A stretch of DNA of 64,000 nucleotides from Daldinia sp. FL1419 (Eukaryota; Ascomycota; Sordariomycetes; Xylariales; Hypoxylaceae). Under the pieces are notes generated by a model. That model saw only the letters and a program-made list of their open reading frames with translations, was not told the DNA's origin and ran no database searches. Below, piece by piece: positions 1 through 10,990 of this stretch. A program made the position numbers and the translations under genes. The stretch lies in the NCBI GenBank assembly GCA_025201765.1, contig MU623340.1:1-64000 (forward strand). Direction: 5' to 3'. Within the stretch, counting starts at the first letter, position 1. Each line of letters begins with the position of its first letter.

Positions 1-131
1 TATTTTTTTTTTTTTAATTTTTTTTTTTTTTTAAAATTTTTTTTTTTTTTTTCAATTTCTCTTTTTGGTGTACAACTTTGGTTTGCACGCACCAGGAAAA
101 AAAAAAAACCCCCCCCCCCCCCCCCCCCCCC
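1..131. repeat. Homopolymer and low-complexity tract (poly-T, poly-A, poly-C)
   Basis: The first ~52 bases are almost pure T with a few A. About 45 bases of ordinary sequence follow, then a run of A runs directly into about 21 consecutive C (roughly 111-131). Nothing coding is visible. Long pure C runs are unusual in fungal DNA and are prone to sequencing and assembly error, so the exact length is doubtful. From 132 to 294 lies the 3' flank of the minus-strand transporter, with nothing recognisable in it. Confidence 0.8.
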
Positions 132-294
132 AAGTTTGCTGATATCTTTGATGCTGATCTTAATCCGTATTCTATCGTAAGAATCATGCCTCTGGTCTAA
201 AACCCACTCGAACGCCGGTAACACGCTAAGGTGTTAGATATTCCAAGTTCTAATGCACGACCATGATGAGCTCTATCTTATATAGCCAACTCTA

Positions 295-2214
295 CTAAAG
301 CACAGTCCCTTTAACTTGCTTGGACTGGCTGACTCTAACATCTTGCCAAATCCCCACTGCCAAAATTTCGAAAAGGGATATAAGAGTCCCTGCAATACAC
401 ATCCGGGACTGAGCTATCCCATATGCAGTAATAATGGCGCTTCGCATTGCGCTGCCCATAGGATAGCTTAGCTGTTTCTTTAGGTCGGACCCAATAAGGG
501 CTAGTTCCTCGGGAGAAAGGTTGGGTAAGAGCCTAGCAAGCTCTACGGGGAGTGTCGTGTTCCAAATAGCACCGCTGAGTGAGCTCCCTACTGCGGAACC
601 TGTGTAATACGCCAGACCCAGAATAGCCATAATCGAGGCTAGATCCGAGTGGTCCGCAATAGCCATCACTGCGATCTGCTCGCACATGACAAGCGTGCTT
701 CCACCGATCGTGATAAGAATCTGACACATGATAACCCACGCGATATTCGTGTCGGGCCGACGGAAAACAATCATCAAGACACCGCCTAAAAGATGAACCG
801 GCAGAGCAGCTAAAGCAAGCCACTTGAACCTATCCGTGCGTCTTATCAAATATCCTACAACCACAGCCCATATGCACGAACCAAGGCCGTAGATGTGACC
901 AATATAACCAGCCTGTTCGACAGTCAAGTTGTGCACAACCTGTAAGTAGGATGTATAATAGCCATCCCATGCGAAGTAAGCGATGAAAATTATAATAGAC
1001 AACAGAGCAGCGCCAGCCACGTTACGGGAGCATAAGAGCGAGAATCGAACGAATGGTCGCTTCGCCTTTCGCTCGTGAACGGCAAACGCGACAAGGAACG
1101 GGACGCCGAATATAGGCGTAATGGCGACCAAGTTATTTACCGCAGAGCCGTGCAAGGAAAAGGGTACCAAGATTAGAGTTAGACCAGCGCCGGCAAGGAA
1201 CATCCCTAAAGCTACTAAACGGTCAGAATTTGCGAATTACGGATATCGTTATGCAATTAGGCCGACATACCGTCGAAATCAATCAATCCTTGGCGTAATC
1301 TCGAGATAGTCCACGGGCTATTACTGCTAGTGCGTTCTGAAAGTAGGCCTAGCTTTCTCGCTTTCCGCGCATTGATGATCAGAATGGACAAGACCGGCAA
1401 AGAAAGTAAAACAAATAACACGGCAGATAACCCAAATGCCCATCTCCAACCGCTTCCCTTGAGGAACGCGTTGGCTACTATTGGGCCGAGGAAAGTGGTA
1501 ATCAGGGTAGGCGAAGAGTTGAATGCGAATGCAAGAGTTCGGTCCTTTAGCGACGAGGTATCGGCGATGATGATGTCGAGAACGTAAGTAAACCCGCTAA
1601 TACCAACTTGATAGATCACCTCGGCCGCGGCGTATGTTCGTACGTTATGACTCGCTGCCATGAGAATGAGTCCTAGTGTCGCGAGCGCGATCACACAGGC
1701 GAGACCCTGCGGGCGGCCCCAGGAGTCGATTAGCTTCGCTATGGGGAGTTTTAAAATACCGCTCATGATAGACGCTATAATGCCGATGGTGGGGATCAAA
1801 GAATGCGCATTAAACTCGCTGACGACGTAGGGCTGCATATTCGACATAACCTGGTATTGAAGAGTATTCGCAAACGAGCATAAGAAGATGCTACAGATAC
1901 GACGAACGATCAGCCAGAAACCGGGATATCGATCGCGAAACGCATCGTCGTTAACGCTATCACCATCGAGAAACTTACAAGAAGTACGCTAAGAAGAGCA
2001 CGGATCTCGACCAAACTTGATTAATAGCATCGGCCTGTCTGATGCCATCTTGAATATTGACACTTACGCCATCATCCGTCGGGTCTACGTTGACTACCAC
2101 GTCGTCTTTGCTGGAGGTAGATCCGTAGGAATCCCTCCGGATATGGCCACCATCGTCGCTGCTAGATTCCCGACCCAGCAGCGGCGCTTGGCTAGTTATC
2201 GTGTCTTCTTCCAT
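295..2214 (-). CDS. MFS siderophore-iron transporter (SIT/MirB/ARN family)
   Basis: Plasma-membrane H+ symporter predicted to import ferric siderophores. Three exons are read on the minus strand: 2214-1979, 1890-1271 and 1214-295, with introns starting GTAAGT and GTATGT; they join in frame to 591 aa. The hydrophilic N-terminus of about 65 residues (Ser/Asp-rich, with a PLLGRE segment) is followed by many membrane segments. Family features are the segment ending YVVSEFNAHSLIPTIG after the first helix, a KLIDSWGRPQG loop, GSGWRWAFG, and in the C-terminal half GYYTSYLQVVHNLTVEQAGY and a long extracellular loop (LPNLSPEELALIGSDLKKQL) before the last helix. These are typical of siderophore rather than sugar or drug MFS carriers. 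It is divergent from the ABC transporter at 3526, with two SreA-type GATA sites between them, so iron repression is likely. The siderophore substrate cannot be told from sequence. Confidence 0.88.
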
Positions 2215-2829
2215 ATTGTTCGACGGGGGAAGACGTCGATGGAGCCTTGATATAGATATCGACTCCAGGATGGAAATGTCAAGTTTTAAAATATCTAACA
2301 GTGCACATTAAATTCCTACCGTTGCAATATATTTCACCGAGGACTCTTAGGTAGGTAGGCAGTGGATGTTGGGTCATCAGGCCACCCTGTCAGCTGATGG
2401 GGGAACACTCTCAGCTTCACCCGAGACAGGGCGCAAAAGCGCGGGGGGTTTTAGGGGGGTATATTCGCGCAACTTTGACTCAGAGTGGCTTAGTCACAGG
2501 GGCTTGAAGTCTTGCGCGTACAATATGGGACAATGTAGGAAACAAACATGTGGAAAATATTCAAGTAATACAAAATAGTCCTCCCGCGAATACGCAGTGA
2601 ATCCAATAAATCCGGCTGATTCAATCGAGTAGTACAGGAAGATCCGAGTGTTAGGTACCTTCAAACTCTAATCCCAGTATAGTTCCAGCACAGCAAGTGA
2701 TAACTGCCACCCACCTAAAACAAGCCTAAGAAGACCCTCAAAAACCCAAAGTAGCCGTTAGGCAACCCCCCCAAAACTTACCCGAATAATGATGTGTTGT
2801 CCCTGTGGGCCGGCCTATCCTCTAGCGCC

Positions 2830-2838
2830 ATCAGATAA
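2830..2838 (+). promoter_or_regulatory. SreA-type GATA site (ATCAGATAA)
   Basis: Exact match to ATCWGATAA, the extended GATA motif bound by the iron-sensing repressors SreA, SRE and Fep1 in ascomycetes. It lies about 690 bp upstream of the ABC transporter start and about 615 bp upstream of the siderophore transporter start, paired with a second site on the other strand. Confidence 0.6.
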
Positions 2839-2900
2839 CTCAGTCATAAATTAAAACAAAGCCGGATCCACCAGTAATCTTGGCTTGGCTCAGAATGATC

Positions 2901-2909
2901 TTATCAGAT
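2901..2909 (-). promoter_or_regulatory. SreA-type GATA site (ATCTGATAA on minus strand)
   Basis: The plus strand reads TTATCAGAT, whose complement ATCTGATAA exactly matches ATCWGATAA. With the site at 2830 it forms an inverted pair in the divergent promoter. Other copies in the window are rare (49037-49045 and 57783-57791 were noticed as singles). Confidence 0.6.
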
Positions 2910-3525
2910 GCTGCATGCCAAGACCCCGAAACAGCATTGTCCTACCACTCCCAGCTTAGTGGTAAATTTAGTGGCTGTCTAGTGGTTGTTGATCACGGCC
3001 CCCATCCTTACAGTGTGATACATACCTCCATAGCCTTAGCCTAGCTGCCTGAGATACCTTGGGGCACGGTACCTAACTTAAGTAGCGCTCCTTTCGAGAA
3101 GGAGAGCGTGGTATTCGAACAGGTAAAACCCCGTCCTCGGAGGCAAGGAAATTCCAATCTTGTTTTCGAGGTACAACTTTGTACCTTCTGTACATCGGAG
3201 TTAGTGTTACATCATAAAAATTCTATACCTATGGAGAGTCTCCGAAATGAGAAAATATCCCTTATGAATTGGACTAATGGAGTCCGTTTTTGGCTCCATC
3301 TGGCCCCGTATCGCCATGGATGAGGTTGTATTGGAATTTGCTACGGCCCATCGTGCTTCCGGAAGCCGGCGAGGAGTAAAAAAAAAGATGGATCCATTGG
3401 GTCTGTTCGCTGGGGGAAAGAACGGGAAAAAAAATCTTGATATTTTGATCATGGTAGATATTCTGTAAACTACCTACCTAGACAATACAGATCATAGAAG
3501 TCTGTGTGGAAGGGATCTCGTCACA

Positions 3526-6500
3526 ATGGGTGACGCGCCTCAGAACGATGACCCTAATGCCGGCGGCAATGCAAAGAATAGCCTTATCCGTAAGGTAACG
3601 TCAACGGTGTCATATGTAAGGCTACCCGTACGCCGCCCACAACGCTTTTAAACAACTAATCGATCGTGAAGGGATCCAGGGGTCTCTTTAGATACTTCCG
3701 ACTCCTAACTTACGCAGAACCAAGTAAATTCGATATCTCGTTGCTAGTAATCGGTACCATTGCCTCGATTGCTGCCGGAATACCATTCCCGCTTCTCGGT
3801 ATACTTTTCGGTCAGCTGTTAGACGACCTCAATTCGGCAACATGCGCAGGCGAACAGACAACATCTCCCGAGGATTATCAATCCGATGTCAATCAGAAGG
3901 TATTGCTGGTCATGGCATGCGCTCTAGCCCAGCTTACACTTGTTTACATATACTCTGTATGCTGGAATCTGTTCGGCGACCGATTAGCTCACCGGTTACG
4001 AGAGCATTACTTTCGTTCCTTGCTGCGTCAAGAGGTATCATTTTTTGACAAATTACCAGCTGGAGAAGTCTCTTCTCGGTTAAGTGCCGACATCAGCATC
4101 ATCAAAAGTGGCACATCCGAAAAGGTTGGTGTATACATGGGCTCGCTCGCAATGTTCATCACCTCCTATGTCGTGGCCTTCATCAAAAATGCCAAGCTAG
4201 CTGGAATCTTAGTGTCTTTGGTTCCTGCATTTATGCTAATGTCCCTTGTCGGAGGCCATTTTATTGGTAAATTCTCTGGTCGGGCGTCACAGCATGTCGC
4301 TTCCGCATCGTCCATCGCTCTGGAGAGCTTGTCAAACGTTATGGTCGTACATGCATTTAGAGCCAATGATCGCCTGGAAGAAAAATTCGCCGACGAACTC
4401 GTCGTGGCAAAGAATAACGGGGTCAAGAAAGCCATCGCAACAGCTATACAGTCTGGGCTGTTGTATTTCATAGCCTTTTCAGCTAGCGGGTTGGCGTACT
4501 GGCAGGGCAGTAAAACTATAGCCGACGTTGTGGCCGGACGTACAGAAGGCGTAACAGTTGGTACAACATACACGATCATTTTTCTTCTAGTTGACGGTAA
4601 GATCCCTATAGACAGTCGTCGTGCCCGTATTATCAAGCTAAATTTCTAGCCTCAATTGTTATTAGCCAGATATCGCCATACCTACAAATCTTCGGGTCTG
4701 CTACGGCTGCGCTAGAGAAGCTCGAGAAGGACATCGATCGCCACTCTAAAATCGATGGGACGCTTCCTTCTCAAGGTAACGAATTCGAGTCATTCTCAGG
4801 TGACATTACACTCGAAAACGTCGACTTCACTTACCCGTCTCGTCCCGATGCTCCGGTAATCCAAGGTGTAACACTTCACTTTCCAGCCGGTCAGCAGACC
4901 GCAATTGTTGGACTATCTGGTAGCGGAAAATCTACGATCGCTGGTTTACTGACTCGACTATACGATCCCGATCAAGGTGCCATCTACGTAGATGGTCGAA
5001 ATATTCGTGACGTTAATGTACGCCAGTTGCGAAGCTTTATCGGACTTGTTCAACAGGACCCCTTGCTTTTGGATCGATCGGTTTTGGAGAATATAGCTCT
5101 CGGCTTGATAAATTCTCCTCGCCCAGAGCATGCTCCCCTGCAGCCCATCCTACTTGGTACCCAGTTATCCCAGATAGCAGAAGCAGTGAGGAGTGGACAA
5201 GACGTGGCTACCGCTGCAGAGTCATCTGGGGGTTTAGCTCTCGAGATCGTGAAAATGGTTCAGCGAGCAGCAAGTCTTGCTGACGCCGATAATTTCTTAG
5301 AGAACCTAGAATATGGATTTGGTACCATCGTTGGTCCTAATGGCGACCTGCTCAGTGGCGGACAGAAACAACGTGTGGCATTAGCGAGAGCTTTAGTCAA
5401 AGATCCCAGGATTCTAGTGTTGGATGAGGCGACCTCGTCTCTTGATTCTGCGAGCGAGCGGCGTATTCAAAGCGCTATCGAAAAGGTTTCTATGGGCAGA
5501 ACAGTAATATCTATTGCGCATCGCTTAGCAACCGTCAAGAATGCAGACAACATCGTTGTCATGCGCAATGGGAAGGTCATAGAACAAGGCCGACACCTTG
5601 ACCTCATCGCTAAAGATGGAGATTATGCCACCCTCGTTCGACTACAGAATATGGGATCGGAGACTTCAAGCGTGAGCACCGCAAAAGGTAGTACTACGAA
5701 AGACCCAGCCCGCTCAGACATAGACATGGAGGAAGTATCCCGATCCCTTACCATGGAAAACGAAAAGGCCAGCGAGACAACCGCCCCTGGAACTAAAATA
5801 GACGCGGAAAGGGAAGCGAAAACTTCTGATGGATCAAGGCCAACATGGGCCACAATCAAGAGTATAGCGACGATAACTCGGCCTCATCTACTCTGGGTTT
5901 TCGTCGCCCTCTTCGCAGCTATCATCGTTGGCGGAACCTATTCCGGATCGGCACTAATCTTTGGTAACACTATCGGTGCATTAAGTACTTGCAACCCTGA
6001 GGATGCTATCCGAGCGGCTGGCAGGTTTTTCGGCCTCATGTTCTTCGTGCTTGCTATAATCGAATTTTTCGCGAATGGAGTAAGCTGGTCAGCATTTGGA
6101 TGGATCGCGCAAAAGATTCTATATACGATTAGAGTACTTTCTTTCCGCTCGCTATTCGAGCAAGACCTACAATGGCACCAATCCGAAAATCGCACTCCAT
6201 CCATGTTGCTATCGTATATCACAAGCGACTCCGCAGCCGTCGAAGGCCTAACAGGCTCCATAATAGGAACAATCTTCTCCATCTGCGTCAACTTCATCGT
6301 TGCAGTCATAATGACGCTCATCATCGCATGGAAAATAGCCATCGTTTGTCTTGCAACGGTACCTCTCATGCTTGGCTCAGGTATAATGCAAGTACGAATC
6401 CTCACTCGCTTCGCAGAGCGCCACGAAAAAGCATTCGCCAAGTCCGTGAGTATTACCGTCGAGGCCGTAAACTCGATTAAGACCGTTGCTGCACTATCGC

Positions 6501-7648
6501 TCGAGCAAGAAGTGCTAGGGACTTATCGTCGCTCTCTATCGGCTCCACGGAAGGAGATGACACGTTCAAGCTTATGGGCCAACCTCTTCCTCGCAATCGC
6601 CTTTAGCATGTCAAATCTTATCTATGCCTTCATTTATTGGTGGGGGGCCAAACAAATCATCGAAAGTCACTACACACAGGTCGAATTTTTTATTGTGCTG
6701 ATCGCACTCCTGGTAAGTGCACAACTTTGGGGCCAACTCTTTACCCTCGCCCCTGAGATAACAAGAGCGGGGAGAGCGGTGGGGCGAATTCTCGATCTCA
6801 TCGACCTGAGCTCGTCAAAAACCTTGTTGGCAAGAGGGATAAACTATCGTGATCCAGAGGCGGTTATCGAGTCCAAGATAACAGCGGCATCCAATACCAA
6901 GGGTCTCGCGGTAAGCTTCAAGCAGGTGACATTTTCATATCCCGCACGACCAAATAGACAAGTCCTAAAGGGTCTAAATATCGATATACGCCCAGGCCAG
7001 TTCTGTGCTCTTGTTGGGCCTAGCGGCGCCGGAAAGTCGACAGTTATATCGCTCCTAGAACGCATGTACAGCGTCGAGTCAGGTGTAATTGAGGTTGACG
7101 GTGTAGATATCTCCGGCAGGAAAGAGCCCATATTCAGAGACGATATCGGTCTAGTACCGCAAGACAGCGTCTTATTCGACGGTAGTATTCGGTTCAACGT
7201 CGCCCTTGGTGCTCGACCAGGCACAGAGCCATCTGATGCGGACATCGAAGACGCCTGCAAGTTGGCCAATATTCACGATACTATCATGGCTCTACCTGAT
7301 GGTTACAACACGCAATGTGGACCTAGCGGAGGTCAACTCTCTGGAGGTCAAAAACAGCGTCTGTCTATCGCGAGGGCCTTGGTACGTAAGCCGCGGCTAC
7401 TACTCCTAGACGAATCAACTAGCGCTCTGGATGCAGAGTCGGAGAGACTACTACAAGATGGGCTAGAGAAGGCTACGCGAGGTATAACGGTAGTAGCCAT
7501 CGCACATCGATTGCATACTATCCGACGCGCGGACGTGATCTTCATGATCGAAGACGGACGATGTGTAGAGAGGGGTACACACGAAGAGCTTTTGATTCGT
7601 AGCGAGAGCTATCGCGTAAATGTACTGCATCAGACGTTGGATGGATGA
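3526..7648 (+). CDS. Full-length ABC transporter, MDR/ABCB type (TMD-NBD-TMD-NBD)
   Basis: ATP-driven exporter of about 1337 aa. Exons: 3526-3615 (or 3526-3594), 3672-4596 and 4650-7648. Intron 2 starts GTAAGA and joins LLVD to ASIVISQISPYLQ. The first donor is uncertain: GTAAGG at 3616 and GTAACG at 3595 both keep frame. TMD1 spans about 50-340. NBD1 has Walker A GLSGSGKST (about 425), signature LSGGQKQR (about 571) and Walker B ILVLDEATSSLD. A charged Ser/Glu-rich linker follows, then TMD2, then NBD2 with Walker A GPSGAGKST (about 1127), LSGGQKQR (about 1234) and LLLLDESTSALD. Both sites look competent, with H-loops IAHRLAT and IAHRLHT. It is head-to-head with a siderophore transporter. Fungal siderophore clusters often carry such an ABC protein, so siderophore or breakdown-product efflux is possible, but general drug export cannot be excluded. 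Confidence 0.93.
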
Positions 7649-9849
7649 GAAGACACGATGGTCGTTTCGGGATCTATAATTAGGTACCTAACGTAGGTAT
7701 TATTGCCGTTGGGCTTGAATAGGAAATGAAATGCTGACTATATAATATAATACGAAGTGTTGATAGAGTGCCTAATAATTATAGAATAGAATTATGTATA
7801 TACTTTTTGTGTATAGACTCTTTTAATAATTAATATGTTGTCGTAAAGCGGGAACGCGATTACTCTCGTGAGATGTTGTGAGATGAATGTGTAACCACAA
7901 CCACGAGGACGAAGCTTATACGCGGAGATCTCGGAATACAATTGGCATTTTCCGAGCTCTCATAGGTACATATTAAGGTACCTAGGTACCAAGGTACATG
8001 TTGACCACCTGTGTCGTGCTGCCGCTTATCTCACGCCGTTGTTCTTCCACAATGAACAACTACCTTCCGAGCATCAACATCTTGAATGAATTGAATAAAG
8101 ACTTGTAGAAAGGGCTATCTCGATAGGTAGTGATTAACCCGCTGTATAACTGGATAAATTTTTGAACCTATATCGATTTCGGTGAGTTATATGCACGACG
8201 CCGTCCCGCTTTATTCTCTTGAGCAATATGTACATCGTCGCATTAAAACACTTGGCCAAGAACGTGCCGACTTACATGTAGTTACACAAGGTCTTTTTTA
8301 TCTGTTGTGTAACCAAGACCTACCTACCTAATTATATTCAACATGCGGGAATGCGTTAGTAGGATGTAGGTATTTTCGATTATAAAGTACCTCGGTAGCC
8401 ATCGTATAAAAATAGCCCGAGTTACTCGAGATAAACTATCGGATATGGTACCAAGCATAGAATGTCCTCAGCTGTAAGAGGAGTAAAAGCCACATGATGC
8501 AGCTTCCACTTCCATTCCACCGGATACCAAAGAAATGAGCTGAGAATATCGGAATCGAGCATTAGAGGCTGGGACCCGCCCCGCTTAAAAAGGATGTGGG
8601 CTGACATTGACAGCATAGAAAAATCATAGCGCTGTCGGAAATTATAGTGCTGTAGAAAAGAATAAAACCAAAAAAAAAAAAAAGAAAAGAAAAACCTTGT
8701 CAATTCCATCGCCCCATTTGGAACAGAATCATATGATCAACAAAAATAATTGCACCGAGTCCAGAAGCTAAAGCATCTATCTACCTTTCAACTATGCAGA
8801 GACTCCTTCAAACCGACAAACAAGCTAACGCACGCAAAAGAATATGTCAGATCTGCGTCCTGCGAGTGAAAGCAACAAATAATCCAATAAGAACAAATGT
8901 AAAGGATGGTCAAGGATGATCAAGGCGGCGTCTTCCCCAACTTCCCCGCGTTCGAAGCCTTTCAAGCCCCTTGAAGTCCTGCAAGTTAGACAAGCTAGGA
9001 GACAAACTAGGAGACAAACTAAGCAAAATACAACCTAACCTAGAAATATACGCAAAATGTATGCAAAGTGTATGCAAAATGTATGCACTCCAAAAGTTGA
9101 CGTTGACCGGAATATGTACAAACGGGGCTGGCGGAGTTCCGCGCGGCCGAAGGCTCGACGCTATTCTCTCTACTATCCCTTTGTCTGCAGCGTTACCAAC
9201 TTGGTAACTACCAAGAACCGAAGCATCTCTTCTTGCGTTGAGTGGTCCGGTTTGTCGTGTCTACTCCGCCCCCAGTACCACAGGCACATAAGCCAAAGGA
9301 AGCGCCTGACATCTAATCCGGTCCTCAGCGGCGATCGTCCCTTGCGCCGTGCCTCCAACCAAGTCTTTTAGTCTTTCTCCGGCCTACTCCGTACTTGCAT
9401 ACGCTCAACTACATTGCTACGGTTAACTCATAGTCCACCTACGGTCTAGCGACAACTCTAGATCGTCCGGTAACATGGATCCGTCTGGAATTTCTTAGTG
9501 CGGAAATTCCGAGAGCCCCATTGTATGTAATCCTCAGTGGTGAGAGGGGTAAGGTGACGTTGAGCATGCCACCGCAAGGAGACTTCAACGAGACACTGCC
9601 GGGCGGGCGCGACATCTATTGGCGGATGCGACTTAGTTTAGGTTGCTATCAACGGATCCTTGATTACAACATGACGCCCCTTATTTATACATCATGGTTG
9701 TCGCCTCAAATATTCTCAAGTCCACCATCACCAGACAACTTAGTTATAAGTTGATTAGATTTCCGAAACCTAGACCAACACTGAATAGAGCAGCACTCAT
9801 CTCGTCTCAATCTCAACTCCCCATATCGACGACGACTCCAAAAGGAAAC
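7649..9849. other. Intergenic region, ABC transporter to ADH
   Basis: No gene recognised. It contains an AT-rich 3' flank (7735-7850), a self-complementary TACC/TAGG cluster at about 7974-8000, a poly-A/G tract at about 8670-8695, a perfect tandem duplication of a 12-mer (CTAGGAGACAAA, 8995-9006 and 9007-9018), three imperfect copies of an 11-mer (core TGTATGCAAA) at 9057-9087, and the ADH core promoter at its right end. Confidence 0.6.
9682..9689 (+). promoter_or_regulatory. Probable TATA element of the ADH gene (TATTTATA)
   Basis: A TATA-like octamer lies about 160 bp upstream of the ADH start. A pyrimidine-rich stretch at about 9799-9835, common near transcription starts of strongly expressed fungal genes, follows it. 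This layout favours translation from 9850 rather than from the in-frame upstream ATG at 9694. Confidence 0.4.
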
Positions 9850-10990
9850 ATGACTTCATTTGAAATCCCGACCGAACAATGGGCACAGGTCGTTGAACAG
9901 ACCGGTGGACGTACGTAACCTATACCACCGTAGCCTCTCTACTTGCAGATAGGCCTAATCTATCTAGGTTAATAACTAACTTCGAATAGCCCCCCAATAT
10001 AAAAAGGTTCCAGTTCCTAAGCCAGGACCTGATGAGGTACTCATCAACATCAAGTACTCTGGTGTCTGCCACACAGACCTACACGCCCTAAATGGGGATT
10101 GGCCAATCCCCACCAAGATGCCCTTCATTGGTGGGCACGAAGGTGCGGGTGTTGTTGTCGCACGTGGCGAACTCGTCAAGGACATCGAGATTGGAGACTA
10201 CGCCGGTATCAAATGGTTGAACGGGTCATGCCTAACCTGTTCATTCTGCCGACAATCCGACGAATCACTTTGCCCCGATGCCTTATTATCGGGCTACACA
10301 GTAGATGGTAGCTTCCAACAATACGCTATCGGCAAGGCAGCCCACGTTGCCAGAATTCCCAAGGATGTCAGCCTTGAAGCAATCGCACCTATCCTCTGTG
10401 CCGGTCTAACAGTGTACAAAGCACTGAAGGAGTCCGGTGCGAGGCCCGGCCAACAAGTCGCCATTGTTGGTGCCGGAGGTGGTCTCGGTAGCTTAGCCAT
10501 CCAATATGCCAAGGCAATGGGACTTCGCACAATCGCCATCGATGGTGGTGATGAAAAAGGCAAGCTGTGCAAGGATCTCGGCGCTGCAGACTACATCGAC
10601 TTCACCAAGAGTAAGAACGTCGTCCAAGATGTCAAGGCCGCAACACCCGATGGCTTCGGCCCCCACGCCGTCCTTCTACTCGCCGTCAGCGAAGGTCCCT
10701 TCCACCAAGCCAGCGAATATGTACGAAGCCGTGGATCCATCGTTGCCGTCGGTCTACCCGCGGGCGCATACTTGAAGGCCCCAGTCTTTGACACCGTAGC
10801 CCGCATGATCACCATTAAGGGCAGTTACGTCGGTAACCGTCAAGACACCGCCGAAGCCATCGAATTCTTCAGGAGAGGGCTTGTTTCTTCCCCCTACAAG
10901 GTAGTCGGCCTCAGCAAGCTGCCAGAGGTATTCGACCTACTGAAGGCTGGCAAGGTCGTCGGTCGGTATGTTGTCGACACAAGCAAGTAG
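9850..10990 (+). CDS. ADH1: Zinc-dependent alcohol dehydrogenase, ADH1 type
   Basis: Interconverts ethanol and acetaldehyde with NAD+/NADH (fermentative or ethanol-assimilating, yeast-type class). Two exons, 9850-9910 and 9990-10990, join at TGG|PPQYKKVPVP to give 353 aa, the usual length; the 79-nt intron has a CTAAC branch site. Catalytic-zinc ligands are visible in GVCHTDLHALNGDWP and GGHEGAGVV. The structural zinc cysteines are in GSCLTCSFCRQSDESLC (C-x2-C-x2-C-x7-C). The dinucleotide fold is VGAGGGLGSLAIQYAKAMG, with the NAD-selecting Asp in IAIDGGDEKG. The cytosolic start is chosen because it gives the family length and follows the CT-rich leader. An in-frame ATG at 9694 would add a 52-residue basic extension lacking acidic residues (see findings). 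The symbol is by family resemblance; paralogy is not resolved. Confidence 0.93.

Larger units (their letters stand above)
2215..3525. promoter_or_regulatory. Shared divergent promoter of siderophore MFS and ABC transporter genes
   Basis: This 1.3 kb gene-free stretch separates the two divergent start codons. It holds two exact copies of the fungal iron-regulator consensus ATCWGATAA (listed separately) 62 bp apart, and CCAAT boxes (for example 2603-2607, and ATTGG on the plus strand at about 3267 and 3332), which the CCAAT-binding complex partner of HapX could use. A TAGG microsatellite lies at about 2350. Short open frames inside it (for example 2366-2578 and 3277-3468) show no family resemblance and are not called. 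Function is inferred from motifs only. Confidence 0.55.

Noticed and set aside
5938..6441. 167-codon minus-strand frame inside the ABC transporter
   Set aside because: Shadow of the strongly coding plus-strand TMD2 segment.
8948..8960. Sequence resembling a tRNA B box (GTTCGAAGC)
   Set aside because: No A box or cloverleaf can be formed upstream; the flanking bases do not pair as an acceptor stem.
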